Assembly (NCBI GenBank): GCA_964344625.1
Contig: CAYFNZ010000031.1
Span: 1 to 12,053, forward strand
Reading direction: 5' to 3'
Source: JAAYEL01 sp964344625
GTDB lineage: Bacteria > Bacillota > Clostridia > Tissierellales > Peptoniphilaceae
Length of the DNA stretch: 12,053 bases
Shown: piece by piece, positions 1-6,210 of the stretch
Numbering within the stretch: position 1 is the stretch's first letter
Layout of the letters: each line of letters opens with the position of its first letter
The notes under the pieces: generated by a model
The model's input: the letters and a program-made list of their open reading frames with translations, nothing else
Told to the model about the DNA's origin: nothing
Databases searched by the model: none
Program-made: the position numbers and the translations under genes

Positions 1-15
1 AATTTGGATATTTAA

Positions 16-43
16 AGGGGACCAGATTTTTGTCTGGTCCCCT
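16..43 (-). terminator. hairpin downstream of rplL, possible second terminator or attenuator
   Basis: Positions 17-26 (GGGGACCAGA) pair perfectly with 33-42 across a six-base loop; 16 and 43 add an A-T pair. Read on the minus strand, the stem is followed by TTTAAATAT, a weak U-tract. In related genomes rpoB usually follows rplL, so this may be an attenuator ahead of a gene beyond the window. It could also be a terminator of a convergent gene; the sequence does not decide. Confidence 0.55.
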
Positions 44-81
44 GGGTTTATCTTGATTCTACTTCAATATATCTTTATAGC

Positions 82-118
82 AAAAAAATCGCCAGAAAGA
101 TTCTTTCTTCCCAGCGAC
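82..118 (-). terminator. rho-independent terminator of rplJ-rplL
   Basis: On the minus strand an outer stem (TCGC at 117-114 with GCGA at 92-89) and an inner stem (AGAAAG at 108-103 with CTTTCT at 99-94, three-base loop) are followed by seven T (88-82). It lies about 20 bases after the rplL stop codon, the right place to end or reduce transcription of the rplJ-rplL unit. Confidence 0.8.
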
Positions 119-137
119 TTTTGATTTGTTAATTAAA

Positions 138-521
138 TTACTTTACTTCTACAGTTGCTCCTGCTTCTTCTAATTTAGCTTTGATTTCGTCAGCTTCTGC
201 TTGAGAAACTTTTTCCTTGATTGCCTTTGGAGCACCGTCAACTAAAGCTTTAGCTTCTTTTAATCCTAATCCAGTAATTTCTTTAACTACTTTGATTACG
301 TTAACTTTTGATGATCCAGCTGATTCAAGAACTACGTCGAATTCAGTTTGTTCTGCTTCTGCAGCTGCTGCTTCTCCGCCTGCTGCTGGAGCTGCTGCTA
401 CAGCTACTGGAGCTGCTGCTGATACGCCGAATTCTTCTTCTAATGCTTTAACTAATTCTGATAATTCTAATACTGTAAGAGCTTTTACTTCTTCAACTAA
501 ATTTTGTACTTTTTCTGACAT
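138..521 (-). CDS. rplL: 50S ribosomal protein L7/L12
   Basis: This 127-residue protein forms the flexible stalk of the large ribosomal subunit that recruits and stimulates translation factors. The N-terminal dimerisation helix (starting MSEKVQNLVEEVKALT), an Ala/Pro/Gly/Glu-rich hinge at about residues 38-58, and the C-terminal globular domain with the conserved GLGLKEAKALVDGAPK segment are all present, at the usual family length. An ATG five codons upstream (MGEIN) is in frame, but its own bases form the GGGGG ribosome binding site for the ATG at 521, so 521 is the better start. It follows rplJ by 23 bases and is followed by an intrinsic terminator. Very high expression is expected, four or more copies per ribosome. 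Confidence 0.98.
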   Translation of the reverse strand: MSEKVQNLVEEVKALTVLELSELVKALEEEFGVSAAAPVAVAAAPAAGGEAAAAEAEQTEFDVVLESAGSSKVNVIKVVKEITGLGLKEAKALVDGAPKAIKEKVSQAEADEIKAKLEEAGATVEVK

Positions 522-544
522 GTTTATTTCCCCCATTAAATTGA

Positions 545-1078
545 TTATGCGTTTTCTTCTTGTTTTTCTTTTACTGCGTTAAGTGCGTATACTAACTTAG
601 AAACGATTCCGTTAAGCGCACTTGCGAATCCTTGGATAGGTGCATTCAATCCACCTAGAGCCATTGCTATTAATACTTCTCTTGTTGGTAACTTAGCTAA
701 TGCCTTAACTTCATCTGCAGATAGAACTTTGCCGTCTAGCAAACCACCCTTGATGACAAGCTTATCATTCTCTTTACTAAAATCAGCAGTTACCTTAGGA
801 CCTTGAACCATGTCTTCGTTTGAGAAAACAAAGCCGTTAGGACCTGTAAGATATTCTTCGAAACCTTCGTAGCCTAGTTCTTGAAGAGCTATGCTTACCA
901 TAGTATTCTTGTAAACCTTGTAGGATGATCCTGAATTTCTATATCTGCTTCTTAAGTCAGTAACTTGAGAAACATTCAATCCACGATATTCTACGATTAC
1001 AACTGATTTAGAGTTTTGAATAGCTTCTTTGATTTCGCTAATTACCTCTTGTTTTTGAGCTAATCTTGCTTCCTTCAC
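545..1078 (-). CDS. rplJ: 50S ribosomal protein L10
   Basis: L10 anchors the L7/L12 dimers to 23S rRNA at the stalk base. The 177 residues match the family: an N-terminal rRNA-binding domain (SKSVVIVEYRGLNVSQVTDLR, then YKVYKNTM) and a long C-terminal helix rich in Ala and Leu (about residues 140-170) that binds L7/L12. The start is GTG at 1078, preceded at good spacing by AAGGAGAGG; no ATG fits the family N-terminus better. It heads the rplJ-rplL unit behind a long leader that carries the L10 control structure. In Bacillus subtilis the L10-L12 complex represses this operon by transcription attenuation, and the leader here has the matching parts. Confidence 0.97.
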   Translation of the reverse strand: MKEARLAQKQEVISEIKEAIQNSKSVVIVEYRGLNVSQVTDLRSRYRNSGSSYKVYKNTMVSIALQELGYEGFEEYLTGPNGFVFSNEDMVQGPKVTADFSKENDKLVIKGGLLDGKVLSADEVKALAKLPTREVLIAMALGGLNAPIQGFASALNGIVSKLVYALNAVKEKQEENA

Positions 1079-1084
1079 TGTTCA

Positions 1085-1262
1085 CCTCTCCTTTGTCGGC
1101 CACTTAGTGTCTGTATAGCATCTTAAATCTAATTTAAAATAACAAACTCCTTGAATCTTTACTTACACGCAAAGACACAAGGAGATAAATTCATATACAT
1201 CGCACCTATATAGGATGATTAAGGTCTCCCCCCTATAGTCTTTGGCAGCCTATTTAATTAAC
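1085..1262 (-). promoter_or_regulatory. ribosomal protein L10 leader (autoregulatory 5' UTR)
   Basis: About 180 untranslated bases separate the promoter from the rplJ start. On the minus strand the leader holds GCCAAAGACTATAGG, CTTAATCATCCTATATAGG and further paired segments in the order expected of the Firmicute L10 leader, with the terminator-like stem listed separately. The identification rests on position, length and general layout; I cannot run a covariance model here. Confidence 0.7.
1136..1184 (-). terminator. attenuator hairpin in the L10 leader
   Basis: On the minus strand CTCCTTG (1184-1178) pairs with CAAGGAG (1153-1147), enclosing TCTTT (1175-1171) paired with AAAGA (1160-1156). 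The stem is followed by TTTGTTATTTT, a U-rich tract. This is an intrinsic terminator inside the rplJ leader, so regulated premature termination by L10-L12 is likely, as known in Bacillus. Confidence 0.72.
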
Positions 1263-1269
1263 GTATTAA

Positions 1270-1298
1270 AGTATAACACGATTCGTGTGATATTGCAA
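1270..1298 (-). promoter_or_regulatory. sigma-A-type promoter of rplJ-rplL
   Basis: On the minus strand the -35 box TTGCAA (1298-1293) and the -10 box TATACT (1275-1270) are separated by exactly 17 bases. The -35 box lies only 14 bases after the rplA stop codon. The spacer contains the dyad ACACGA-N-TCGTGT (1276-1288). Confidence 0.85.
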
Positions 1299-1311
1299 AT
1301 TTAAATTGCTA

Positions 1312-2022
1312 TTACTTGTTAGCAATTTCCATAATCTTGGCACTATTCAATTTGATTCCTGGTCCCATAGTGCTTGCTAGGGTAACTGATCTTAGGTATT
1401 TACCCTTTGATGAAGCTGGTTTATCTTTAATTACTGCTTTTAATAAAGTCTTGATGTTTTCGTCTAAAGCTTCTTCTGAGAAACTTGCCTTACCTACTGG
1501 AACGTGAACGATATTTTGCTTGTCAGTTCTGTATTCAACCTTACCAGATTTAGCATCTGTAACAGCCTTAGCTACGTCAAATGTAACTGTTCCAGTCTTA
1601 GGGTTTGGCATCAAGCCTCTAGGTCCTAAAACCCTACCTATCTTACCAACTTGACCCATCATGTCTGGAGTTGCTATAGCAGCGTCAAAGTCTAACCAAC
1701 CTTCTTTTTGAACCTTGTCGATTAGGTCTTCACCAGCAAAGTCTGCACCAGCGTTTAAGGCTTCTTGAACCTTGTCGCCCTTAGCGAAAACTGCAACTCT
1801 TACAGTCTTACCAGTTCCATGTGGAAGTACTACTGTATTTCTAACTTGTTGGTCAGCGTGTCTTGAGTCAACACCTAACTTGATGTGTAATTCTATTGTT
1901 TCGTCAAATTTTGCCTTAGCAGTTTCCTTAACTAGTTTAACTGCTTCGTCTATGTCATATAGATTATCAAAATCTACTAACTTGCTTATTTCTTCGTATC
2001 TTTTTCCAAATTTTTTTGCCAT
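1312..2022 (-). CDS. rplA: 50S ribosomal protein L1
   Basis: L1 forms the mobile L1 stalk of the large subunit, which handles exit of deacylated tRNA, and in many bacteria it represses its own operon by binding the mRNA leader. The 236-residue protein shows the conserved blocks FDETIELHIKLGVDSRHADQ near residue 40, the domain II stretch VVLPHGTGKTVRVAVFA, GRVLGPRGLMPNPKTGTV, and the C-terminal GKYLRSVTLASTMGPGIK. The length is normal. The ATG at 2022 is preceded by GAGGAGGAT. It follows rplK by 37 bases in the usual rplK-rplA order. There is no clear terminator after it; the rplJ promoter begins almost at its stop codon. Confidence 0.98.
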   Translation of the reverse strand: MAKKFGKRYEEISKLVDFDNLYDIDEAVKLVKETAKAKFDETIELHIKLGVDSRHADQQVRNTVVLPHGTGKTVRVAVFAKGDKVQEALNAGADFAGEDLIDKVQKEGWLDFDAAIATPDMMGQVGKIGRVLGPRGLMPNPKTGTVTFDVAKAVTDAKSGKVEYRTDKQNIVHVPVGKASFSEEALDENIKTLLKAVIKDKPASSKGKYLRSVTLASTMGPGIKLNSAKIMEIANK

Positions 2023-2059
2023 TTTATCCTCCTCGTGGTAATAACGGATTAACCTTCCA

Positions 2060-2485
2060 CTAGTCTTCTACTGTAACACCCATTGATCTTGCTGTACCAG
2101 CTACCATCTTTTCAGCAGCTTCAATTGTAGCAGCATTTAAGTCAGGCATCTTAAGTTCAGCTATTTCTCTAACTTGAGCCTTTGTTAATTGTCCAACTTT
2201 CTTCTTGTTTGGTTCTCCTGAACCTGATTCCATACCAAGAGCCTTCTTTATTAATACAGCTGCTGGTGGAGTCTTTGTAATAAATGTAAAGGATCTATCT
2301 GCATATACTGTAATAACTACTGGTATGATAAGACCCATTTGATCTTGAGTTTTTGCATTAAATGCCTTAGTAAATTCCATGATGTTTAGACCGTGAGGAC
2401 CTAGAGCGGTACCTACTGGTGGTGCAGGTGTTGCCTTACCTGCTGGAATTTGTAACTTTATCATTGCTATAACTTTTTTAGCCAT
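2060..2485 (-). CDS. rplK: 50S ribosomal protein L11
   Basis: L11 binds the GTPase-associated centre of 23S rRNA and is the site of thiostrepton action and of RelA activation. The 141 residues carry the family pattern: KLQIPAGKATPAPPVGTALGP at the N-terminus with the proline-rich switch region, FTFITKTPPAAVLIKKA in the middle, and the RNA-binding C-terminal domain (KMPDLNAATIEAAEKMV...ARSMGVTV). The ATG at 2485 follows GGAGGG at good spacing. It lies 114 bases after nusG, and that gap holds a candidate L1-binding leader. Confidence 0.98.
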   Translation of the reverse strand: MAKKVIAMIKLQIPAGKATPAPPVGTALGPHGLNIMEFTKAFNAKTQDQMGLIIPVVITVYADRSFTFITKTPPAAVLIKKALGMESGSGEPNKKKVGQLTKAQVREIAELKMPDLNAATIEAAEKMVAGTARSMGVTVED

Positions 2486-2517
2486 TTTTTCCCTCCTAAA
2501 TAACTAAAAGACTAAAC

Positions 2518-2562
2518 GCTAAAATTTAGCCTAAATGTGGTTTGGCGGTTTCCCTCCCACTG
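2518..2562 (-). promoter_or_regulatory. candidate L1-binding leader of rplK-rplA
   Basis: In the nusG-rplK gap, minus-strand GTGG (2560-2557) pairs with CCAC (2540-2537). Between them lie GAGGG and CCGCC, which form a short asymmetric inner helix around AAA. This small helix-asymmetric loop-helix layout resembles the mRNA sites bound by L1 in other bacteria. Nearby, GCTAAA-N-TTTAGC (2518-2530) is a second dyad close to the ribosome binding site. Autoregulation by L1 is an inference from family knowledge. A TATAAT at 2589-2584 is also present, but no good -35 box sits upstream of it. Confidence 0.5.
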
Positions 2563-2599
2563 GCATATATGTTAATCTAACTGATTATATTCAAATTTA

Positions 2600-3163
2600 T
2601 TATTTCTTTTCTATATCGGCAAATTCAATTTCGGCTGAAGTATCTCTACCGAACATGTTGATAATAGCCTTTATAAAACCTTTTTCATAATTGATATCTT
2701 CGACTGTAGCACTGAATCCTCTAAATGATCCATCTACTATGTCTATAACATCACCCTTTTCGATTCCCAAATCTTCAGGTCTAACCTTAACTTGGATAGA
2801 GTCCTTGCCTTCTACACCGAAATCCTTGATTTCTCTTTTAGTTAGTGGCACTGGCTCAGAATCTGGTCCTACAAAACCTGTAACACCTCTAGTATTTCTT
2901 ATCAAATACCAATTCTTTGGGTTGATGATCATCTTTATTAGCACATAACCTGGGAAAATCTTTCTTTCCTTAATTACTTTCTTGCCGCCTTTATTATCTT
3001 CATACTCTTCCATTGGGACTGCAACTCTAAAAACATCGTCAGCCTTCCCATTTTCAATCATACTCTCGATTTTTTCTTTGACCTTGTTTTCATAGCCTGA
3101 ATAAGTGTGAACAACATACCACTTCGCATCTTTTTCTCTTGTATTGTCTACTACATTGTCCAT
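2600..3163 (-). CDS. nusG: transcription termination/antitermination protein NusG
   Basis: NusG binds RNA polymerase near the clamp and affects pausing, Rho termination and coupling to ribosomes. The NGN domain starts at KWYVVHTYSGYENKVKEKI (about residues 14-32) and includes FPGYVLIKM and TRGVTGFVG. The C-terminal KOW domain is seen in GDVIDIVDGSFRGFSATVEDI. I place the start at the ATG at 3163, which follows AAGGGAG by eight bases; a TTG one codon upstream is also possible but less likely. This gives 187 residues, normal for the family. It sits 16 bases after secE, in the classical secE-nusG-rplK order. Confidence 0.97.
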   Translation of the reverse strand: MDNVVDNTREKDAKWYVVHTYSGYENKVKEKIESMIENGKADDVFRVAVPMEEYEDNKGGKKVIKERKIFPGYVLIKMIINPKNWYLIRNTRGVTGFVGPDSEPVPLTKREIKDFGVEGKDSIQVKVRPEDLGIEKGDVIDIVDGSFRGFSATVEDINYEKGFIKAIINMFGRDTSAEIEFADIEKK

Positions 3164-3179
3164 CAAAAATGCTCCCTTC

Positions 3180-3368
3180 TTAAACGACTAAGTTTAACAA
3201 GAATCTTAATATTTCATCGATTAATTTAATAACAACTGATACTACAATTAGCGATGTGAATACAACTATTGCAGAGTTTACTGTTTCGTCCTTTGTAGGC
3301 CAAACAATCTTCTTAAATTCTTGTTTGATTCCTTTGAAAAAACCTTGCTTCTTCTTTTTTTCAGTCAT
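3180..3368 (-). CDS. secE: preprotein translocase subunit SecE
   Basis: SecE clamps the SecY channel in the cytoplasmic membrane. At 62 residues it is the short, single-span form usual in Gram-positive bacteria: a basic N-terminus (EKKKKQGFFKGIKQEFKK), the conserved amphipathic VWPTKDET motif, then one transmembrane helix at about residues 31-58 (SAIVVFTSLIVVSVVIKLIDE and onward). The ATG at 3368 follows AGGGGGAG closely. It is eight bases after rpmG and 16 before nusG, so the three are co-transcribed. Confidence 0.96.
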   Translation of the reverse strand: MTEKKKKQGFFKGIKQEFKKIVWPTKDETVNSAIVVFTSLIVVSVVIKLIDEILRFLLNLVV

Positions 3369-3376
3369 GGCTCCCC

Positions 3377-3526
3377 CTACTTAGTTTCTCTGTGTAATGT
3401 ATGCTTCTTGCAGAACTTGCAATACTTCATTAATTCTACTCTACCTGTTGTGTTTGTCTTGTTTTTCATAGTATCGTAGTTTCTGTTCTTGCATTCTGTA
3501 CAAGCAAGTTTTACTTTTTCTCTCAT
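3377..3526 (-). CDS. rpmG: 50S ribosomal protein L33, zinc-binding form
   Basis: This 49-residue gene begins MREKVKLACTECKNRNY and ends KKHTLHRETK. It carries two CxxC pairs (Cys9/Cys12 and Cys36/Cys39), which bind zinc in the C+ form of L33. The ATG at 3526 follows a strong TAGGAGGT ribosome binding site; the stop is TAG at 3379-3377. L33 sits near the E site of the large subunit. It is the first gene of the rpmG-secE-nusG-rplK-rplA unit, directly behind the promoter at 3577-3605. No tRNA-Trp lies beside it, unlike in some Firmicutes. Confidence 0.96.
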   Translation of the reverse strand: MREKVKLACTECKNRNYDTMKNKTNTTGRVELMKYCKFCKKHTLHRETK

Positions 3527-3547
3527 GTTTACCTCCTACGTCAAAGT

Positions 3548-3567
3548 TATCAGTCGGTATACTGATA
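3548..3567 (-). promoter_or_regulatory. small hairpin in the rpmG leader
   Basis: TATCAGT (3548-3554) and ACTGATA (3561-3567) form a perfect seven-base inverted repeat with a six-base loop between the promoter and the rpmG ribosome binding site. It has no U-tract, so it is not a terminator. It could be a 5' stabilising hairpin or an operator; the sequence does not decide. Confidence 0.4.
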
Positions 3568-3576
3568 CATCAATAC

Positions 3577-3605
3577 ATTTTATAATAGAAAGCTCTGCTA
3601 GTCAA
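3577..3605 (-). promoter_or_regulatory. promoter of the rpmG-secE-nusG-rplKA operon
   Basis: On the minus strand TTGACT (3605-3600) and TAAAAT (3582-3577) are separated by 17 bases. The -35 box is part of an inverted repeat GCTAGT...ACTAGC (3597-3602 and 3613-3618) directly after the aroK stop codon, so the end of the aro operon and the start of this operon share bases. Confidence 0.75.
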
Positions 3606-3618
3606 GTAAAATACTAGC

Positions 3619-4140
3619 TTAAACTTCAATTATCTTGTCTTCATATAAATTTATAATTTCTTCTAGGGCATTTCTAAAGTAGCCGTTGTTTACTACTGTA
3701 TAGTCGGCAAACATCTTATAGCTTTTTATCCTGGATTCCTTCAATTTATATAGGTGGCCTGGGCCGCCTTGGGATATGGGCCTGTTTCTTGTAGAAAGTT
3801 TTTTCACGTCCCTATCTATATATATAATGATGGAATTTTGCTTTAGGTAGAAATGATTTTCTTCCCTAGTTACCACGCCGCCTCCTGTCGATATGACGTG
3901 GTTTGTCATCTTGCCTATTTTCCTACAGATTTGAGTTTCCATCTTCCTAAATGTTTCTTCGCCACTTTCTTCTATGACTTGGGCAGGTCTAAGCCCATAG
4001 GTCTTAAAAAATTCATCGTCCAAGTCAACATGGACCTTATTTAGGCTCTTTGCCAGATTTCTTCCTATAGTGGTCTTGCCTGAACCCGGCATGCCAATTA
4101 GGACTATGTTTAATTTAGAGTCAAAAAGCTGGTTTCTCAT
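3619..4140 (-). CDS. aroK: shikimate kinase (last domain of a split AroE-AroK fusion)
   Basis: Shikimate kinase phosphorylates the 3-hydroxyl of shikimate with ATP. The Walker A motif GMPGSGKTT is at residues 16-24, DLDD at 39-42 holds the shikimate-binding Asp, ETFRKME at 62-68 holds the substrate-binding Arg65, STGGGVV at 84-90 is the Gly-rich substrate loop, and RNRP at 118-121 begins the lid. The catalytic domain is complete at 173 residues. The ATG at 4140 has only a weak upstream GG and no real ribosome binding site. The frame continues upstream without interruption for 21 codons to a TAA that is in frame with the preceding aroE domain. The kinase therefore looks like the C-terminal domain of a longer protein, now made by re-initiation or readthrough if the stop is real. 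Confidence 0.88.
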   Translation of the reverse strand: MRNQLFDSKLNIVLIGMPGSGKTTIGRNLAKSLNKVHVDLDDEFFKTYGLRPAQVIEESGEETFRKMETQICRKIGKMTNHVISTGGGVVTREENHFYLKQNSIIIYIDRDVKKLSTRNRPISQGGPGHLYKLKESRIKSYKMFADYTVVNNGYFRNALEEIINLYEDKIIEV

Positions 4141-4206
4141 CTCTAGGGCCTTTTTATAGCCTATCTTTTTTCCTGTAAAGATTTCAACGGTCTTTTTAGC
4201 CTGTTA
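4141..4206 (-). other. in-frame stop codon followed by the orphaned C-terminus of shikimate dehydrogenase
   Basis: Read in the shared frame of the upstream aroE domain and the downstream kinase, the stop TAA (4206-4204) is followed by QAKKTVEIFTGKKIGYKKAL and E before the kinase Met. Shikimate dehydrogenases end with a GxxMLxxQ motif and a last helix like this one, and the Gln after the stop matches the conserved substrate-binding Gln. The stop takes the place of what is often an aromatic residue; TAT or TAC to TAA is one base change. Confidence 0.85.
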
Positions 4207-6210
4207 AAATAGCATGTCTAGGCCGCCGTAGGCCTTGATTTTTCTCTTCTTAGCTTCAAAGACCAGCCTTGAATAGATGGGATTATATACCACGTCTACC
4301 ACAAATTCAAGCCCCTTGATCCTATCCAAGTCAACCAGGGTCTTAGATGTATCATCATTGGTACCTACCGGAGTCGTATTTATAAGGATTTGAAAGTCCT
4401 TAAGGTCAGGCAGGTCATAGAGGTTTTCATAATTTACAGGTCCCTTTCTCGATACAAAGGTAACCCTTTTTGCCCCCATATTTTTTAGGACTGCTTCTAC
4501 GGTTCTTGATGTAGCTCCAGTTCCAAGGACTAGGGCGCTTTTGTTTTTAACATAGACTTTTTTTTCGATTAGGAGCTTTTTAAATCCATAATAGTCTGTG
4601 TTAAAGCCATATTTCTTGCCATCTTGGAATTTGATGGTATTTACCCCCCCTATTTCTTGGGCTTCCCTGCTTGTAGAGTCAAGGTATTCCATGACCTTTC
4701 TCTTGTAGGGGATGGTGACATTAAGCCCCTTTAAGCCTTCCTTGTTTAAGAAGGTCTCAACTTGGTCAGGCTTTAATTCGATTAGGTCATATTCGTAGTC
4801 TGCCATCTTTTCATGGATTTCCTTGGAATAGGAATAATCGAGTTTCCTTCCGATTAGACCGTAAGAAGACTTGTCATATTTAATGATATTTTCCTGCCTT
4901 CTCTTACTATCCTGGAAAATGCTCCTATATATGTTGTCTATCTCTCTGGTATAGTCTGGGTACTTGTTTTTTAGCCTATTTAGGATTTCTTCTTCTCTTT
5001 TTGAGTCCTTTACCCTCAGGTCTTCTTTGGCTTTTTTCCTGCCTACTTGGTCGGTTAGACCCATTCTTTCTATATATAGGTCCATGAGTCTTTCGTCTAT
5101 GGAGTCGATTTTATCCCTTAGGCTGGCCCTTTCTTTTTCATCTTGGTAGACCATATCTAAGACTGCGATAGCCGCCATGGCTTCTACAACTGGCGGAGTC
5201 CTAAGGACAAAGGCCGGGTCGTGTCTTCCCTCAATTTCTAGGACTTCTTGCCTTTCTTCTTTTATATTTAGGGTTTCTTGAGGGCTTGATATTGAGGCTG
5301 TAGGCTTAAAGGCTATCCTTGCTATTATTGGCATGCCATTAGCTATGCCTCCATTTACGCCGCCTGCCTTGTTGGTCTTGGTTTGGATTTTTCCATCTTT
5401 AAGGACCCAGGGGTCGTTGTTTTCCGATCCTTTTAGGGTGCTTGCTTCAAAGCCGTTGCCAAAGTCTATGCCCTTGCTTCCCGGTATTGAAAGTAGGAGT
5501 CTTGAAAGCTTGGCTTGAATCCTGTCGAAGTAGGCATTGCCCATGAAGGGAAGGTCTCCCACTATGGCAAGCTCAAGGACGCCCCCGAAGGAGTCTTTTT
5601 TGTCCCTAAATTCTTGGACTCTTTGGTAGATGGCTTTTTCAAGGTCCTTATTTAAAAGAGGAAGGTTTTTATCCAGCTGGTCTAGGTCTTTTTTTGAAAG
5701 ATTTACCCTGTCAAAGGCCTGGTCTTTTATGTCGTAGACTTCTAAAAAGTGGGACCCGATGAAGATATTTTTTTCTTCTAGGATTTGCAGGCAGATGGCT
5801 CCACAGGCTACAAGGGCGACTGTCATCCTGCCAGAAAATTGGCCAGATCCGGCTAGGTCAAAGTCTTGACCAAATTTTTTAAGGGCCACATAGTCTATGT
5901 GGGATGGCCTTGGGACTTCCTTGAATTTGGAGTAGTCTTTGGACCTGGTATCCCTGTTTTCAAAATAGCCCTTGATTATCCTGCCATCGGTTAGGTCCTG
6001 GTCTATGCCTTCTGTGATATGAAGGATGTCCTCTTCCTTCCTATCTGTAGCATAGGTCTTATTTGAGGCAGACCTTCTTTTGAGAAAGTCTTGAATCTTT
6101 TCTTGAGAAATCCTGTGACCTTTTTTAATTCCATTTAGGGAAAATTCAATTTTTTCAGAATGGCTCTTGCCATTTATTTCAATCATTAATTCACTTGACC
6201 TATATTTCAT
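4204..6210 (-). CDS. aroC-aroE: chorismate synthase / chorismate mutase / shikimate dehydrogenase fusion protein
   Basis: Three domains are joined in 668 residues. Residues 1-355 are chorismate synthase (EPSP to chorismate, needs reduced FMN): GKSH at 14-17, RPSHIDY at 101-107, GSGQFSGRMT at 121-130, GGVNGGIANG at 283-292 and GRHDPAFVLRTPPVVEAM at 328-345. Residues 358-445 are an all-helical AroQ-type chorismate mutase with Arg365, Arg382, Lys393, Asp402, Arg405, Glu406, Ser435 and Gln439 at the expected active-site spacing. Residues 448-668 are shikimate dehydrogenase: GLIG, NVTIPYK with catalytic Lys503, NTD with Asp539, NADP-binding GTGATSR at 563-569, NTTPVGT and VVYNP. It stops at GGLDMLF, just before the conserved Gln and final helix, which are encoded in frame after the TAA. 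The ATG at 6210 follows GGAGGGGAAG and overlaps aroA by 11 bases. The GESHG signature of chorismate synthase is altered to GKSHS. Confidence 0.92.
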   Translation of the reverse strand: MKYRSSELMIEINGKSHSEKIEFSLNGIKKGHRISQEKIQDFLKRRSASNKTYATDRKEEDILHITEGIDQDLTDGRIIKGYFENRDTRSKDYSKFKEVPRPSHIDYVALKKFGQDFDLAGSGQFSGRMTVALVACGAICLQILEEKNIFIGSHFLEVYDIKDQAFDRVNLSKKDLDQLDKNLPLLNKDLEKAIYQRVQEFRDKKDSFGGVLELAIVGDLPFMGNAYFDRIQAKLSRLLLSIPGSKGIDFGNGFEASTLKGSENNDPWVLKDGKIQTKTNKAGGVNGGIANGMPIIARIAFKPTASISSPQETLNIKEERQEVLEIEGRHDPAFVLRTPPVVEAMAAIAVLDMVYQDEKERASLRDKIDSIDERLMDLYIERMGLTDQVGRKKAKEDLRVKDSKREEEILNRLKNKYPDYTREIDNIYRSIFQDSKRRQENIIKYDKSSYGLIGRKLDYSYSKEIHEKMADYEYDLIELKPDQVETFLNKEGLKGLNVTIPYKRKVMEYLDSTSREAQEIGGVNTIKFQDGKKYGFNTDYYGFKKLLIEKKVYVKNKSALVLGTGATSRTVEAVLKNMGAKRVTFVSRKGPVNYENLYDLPDLKDFQILINTTPVGTNDDTSKTLVDLDRIKGLEFVVDVVYNPIYSRLVFEAKKRKIKAYGGLDMLF

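Noticed and set aside
138..536. Longer L7/L12 start at 536
   Set aside because: The five extra residues MGEIN are encoded by the ribosome binding site of the ATG at 521 and do not match the family N-terminus.
217..582. Plus-strand reading frames opposite ribosomal and aro genes
   Set aside because: All are shadows of minus-strand genes, without plausible ribosome binding sites or protein family features.
3164..3166. TTG start of nusG
   Set aside because: The adjacent ATG at 3163 has the better spacing to AAGGGAG.
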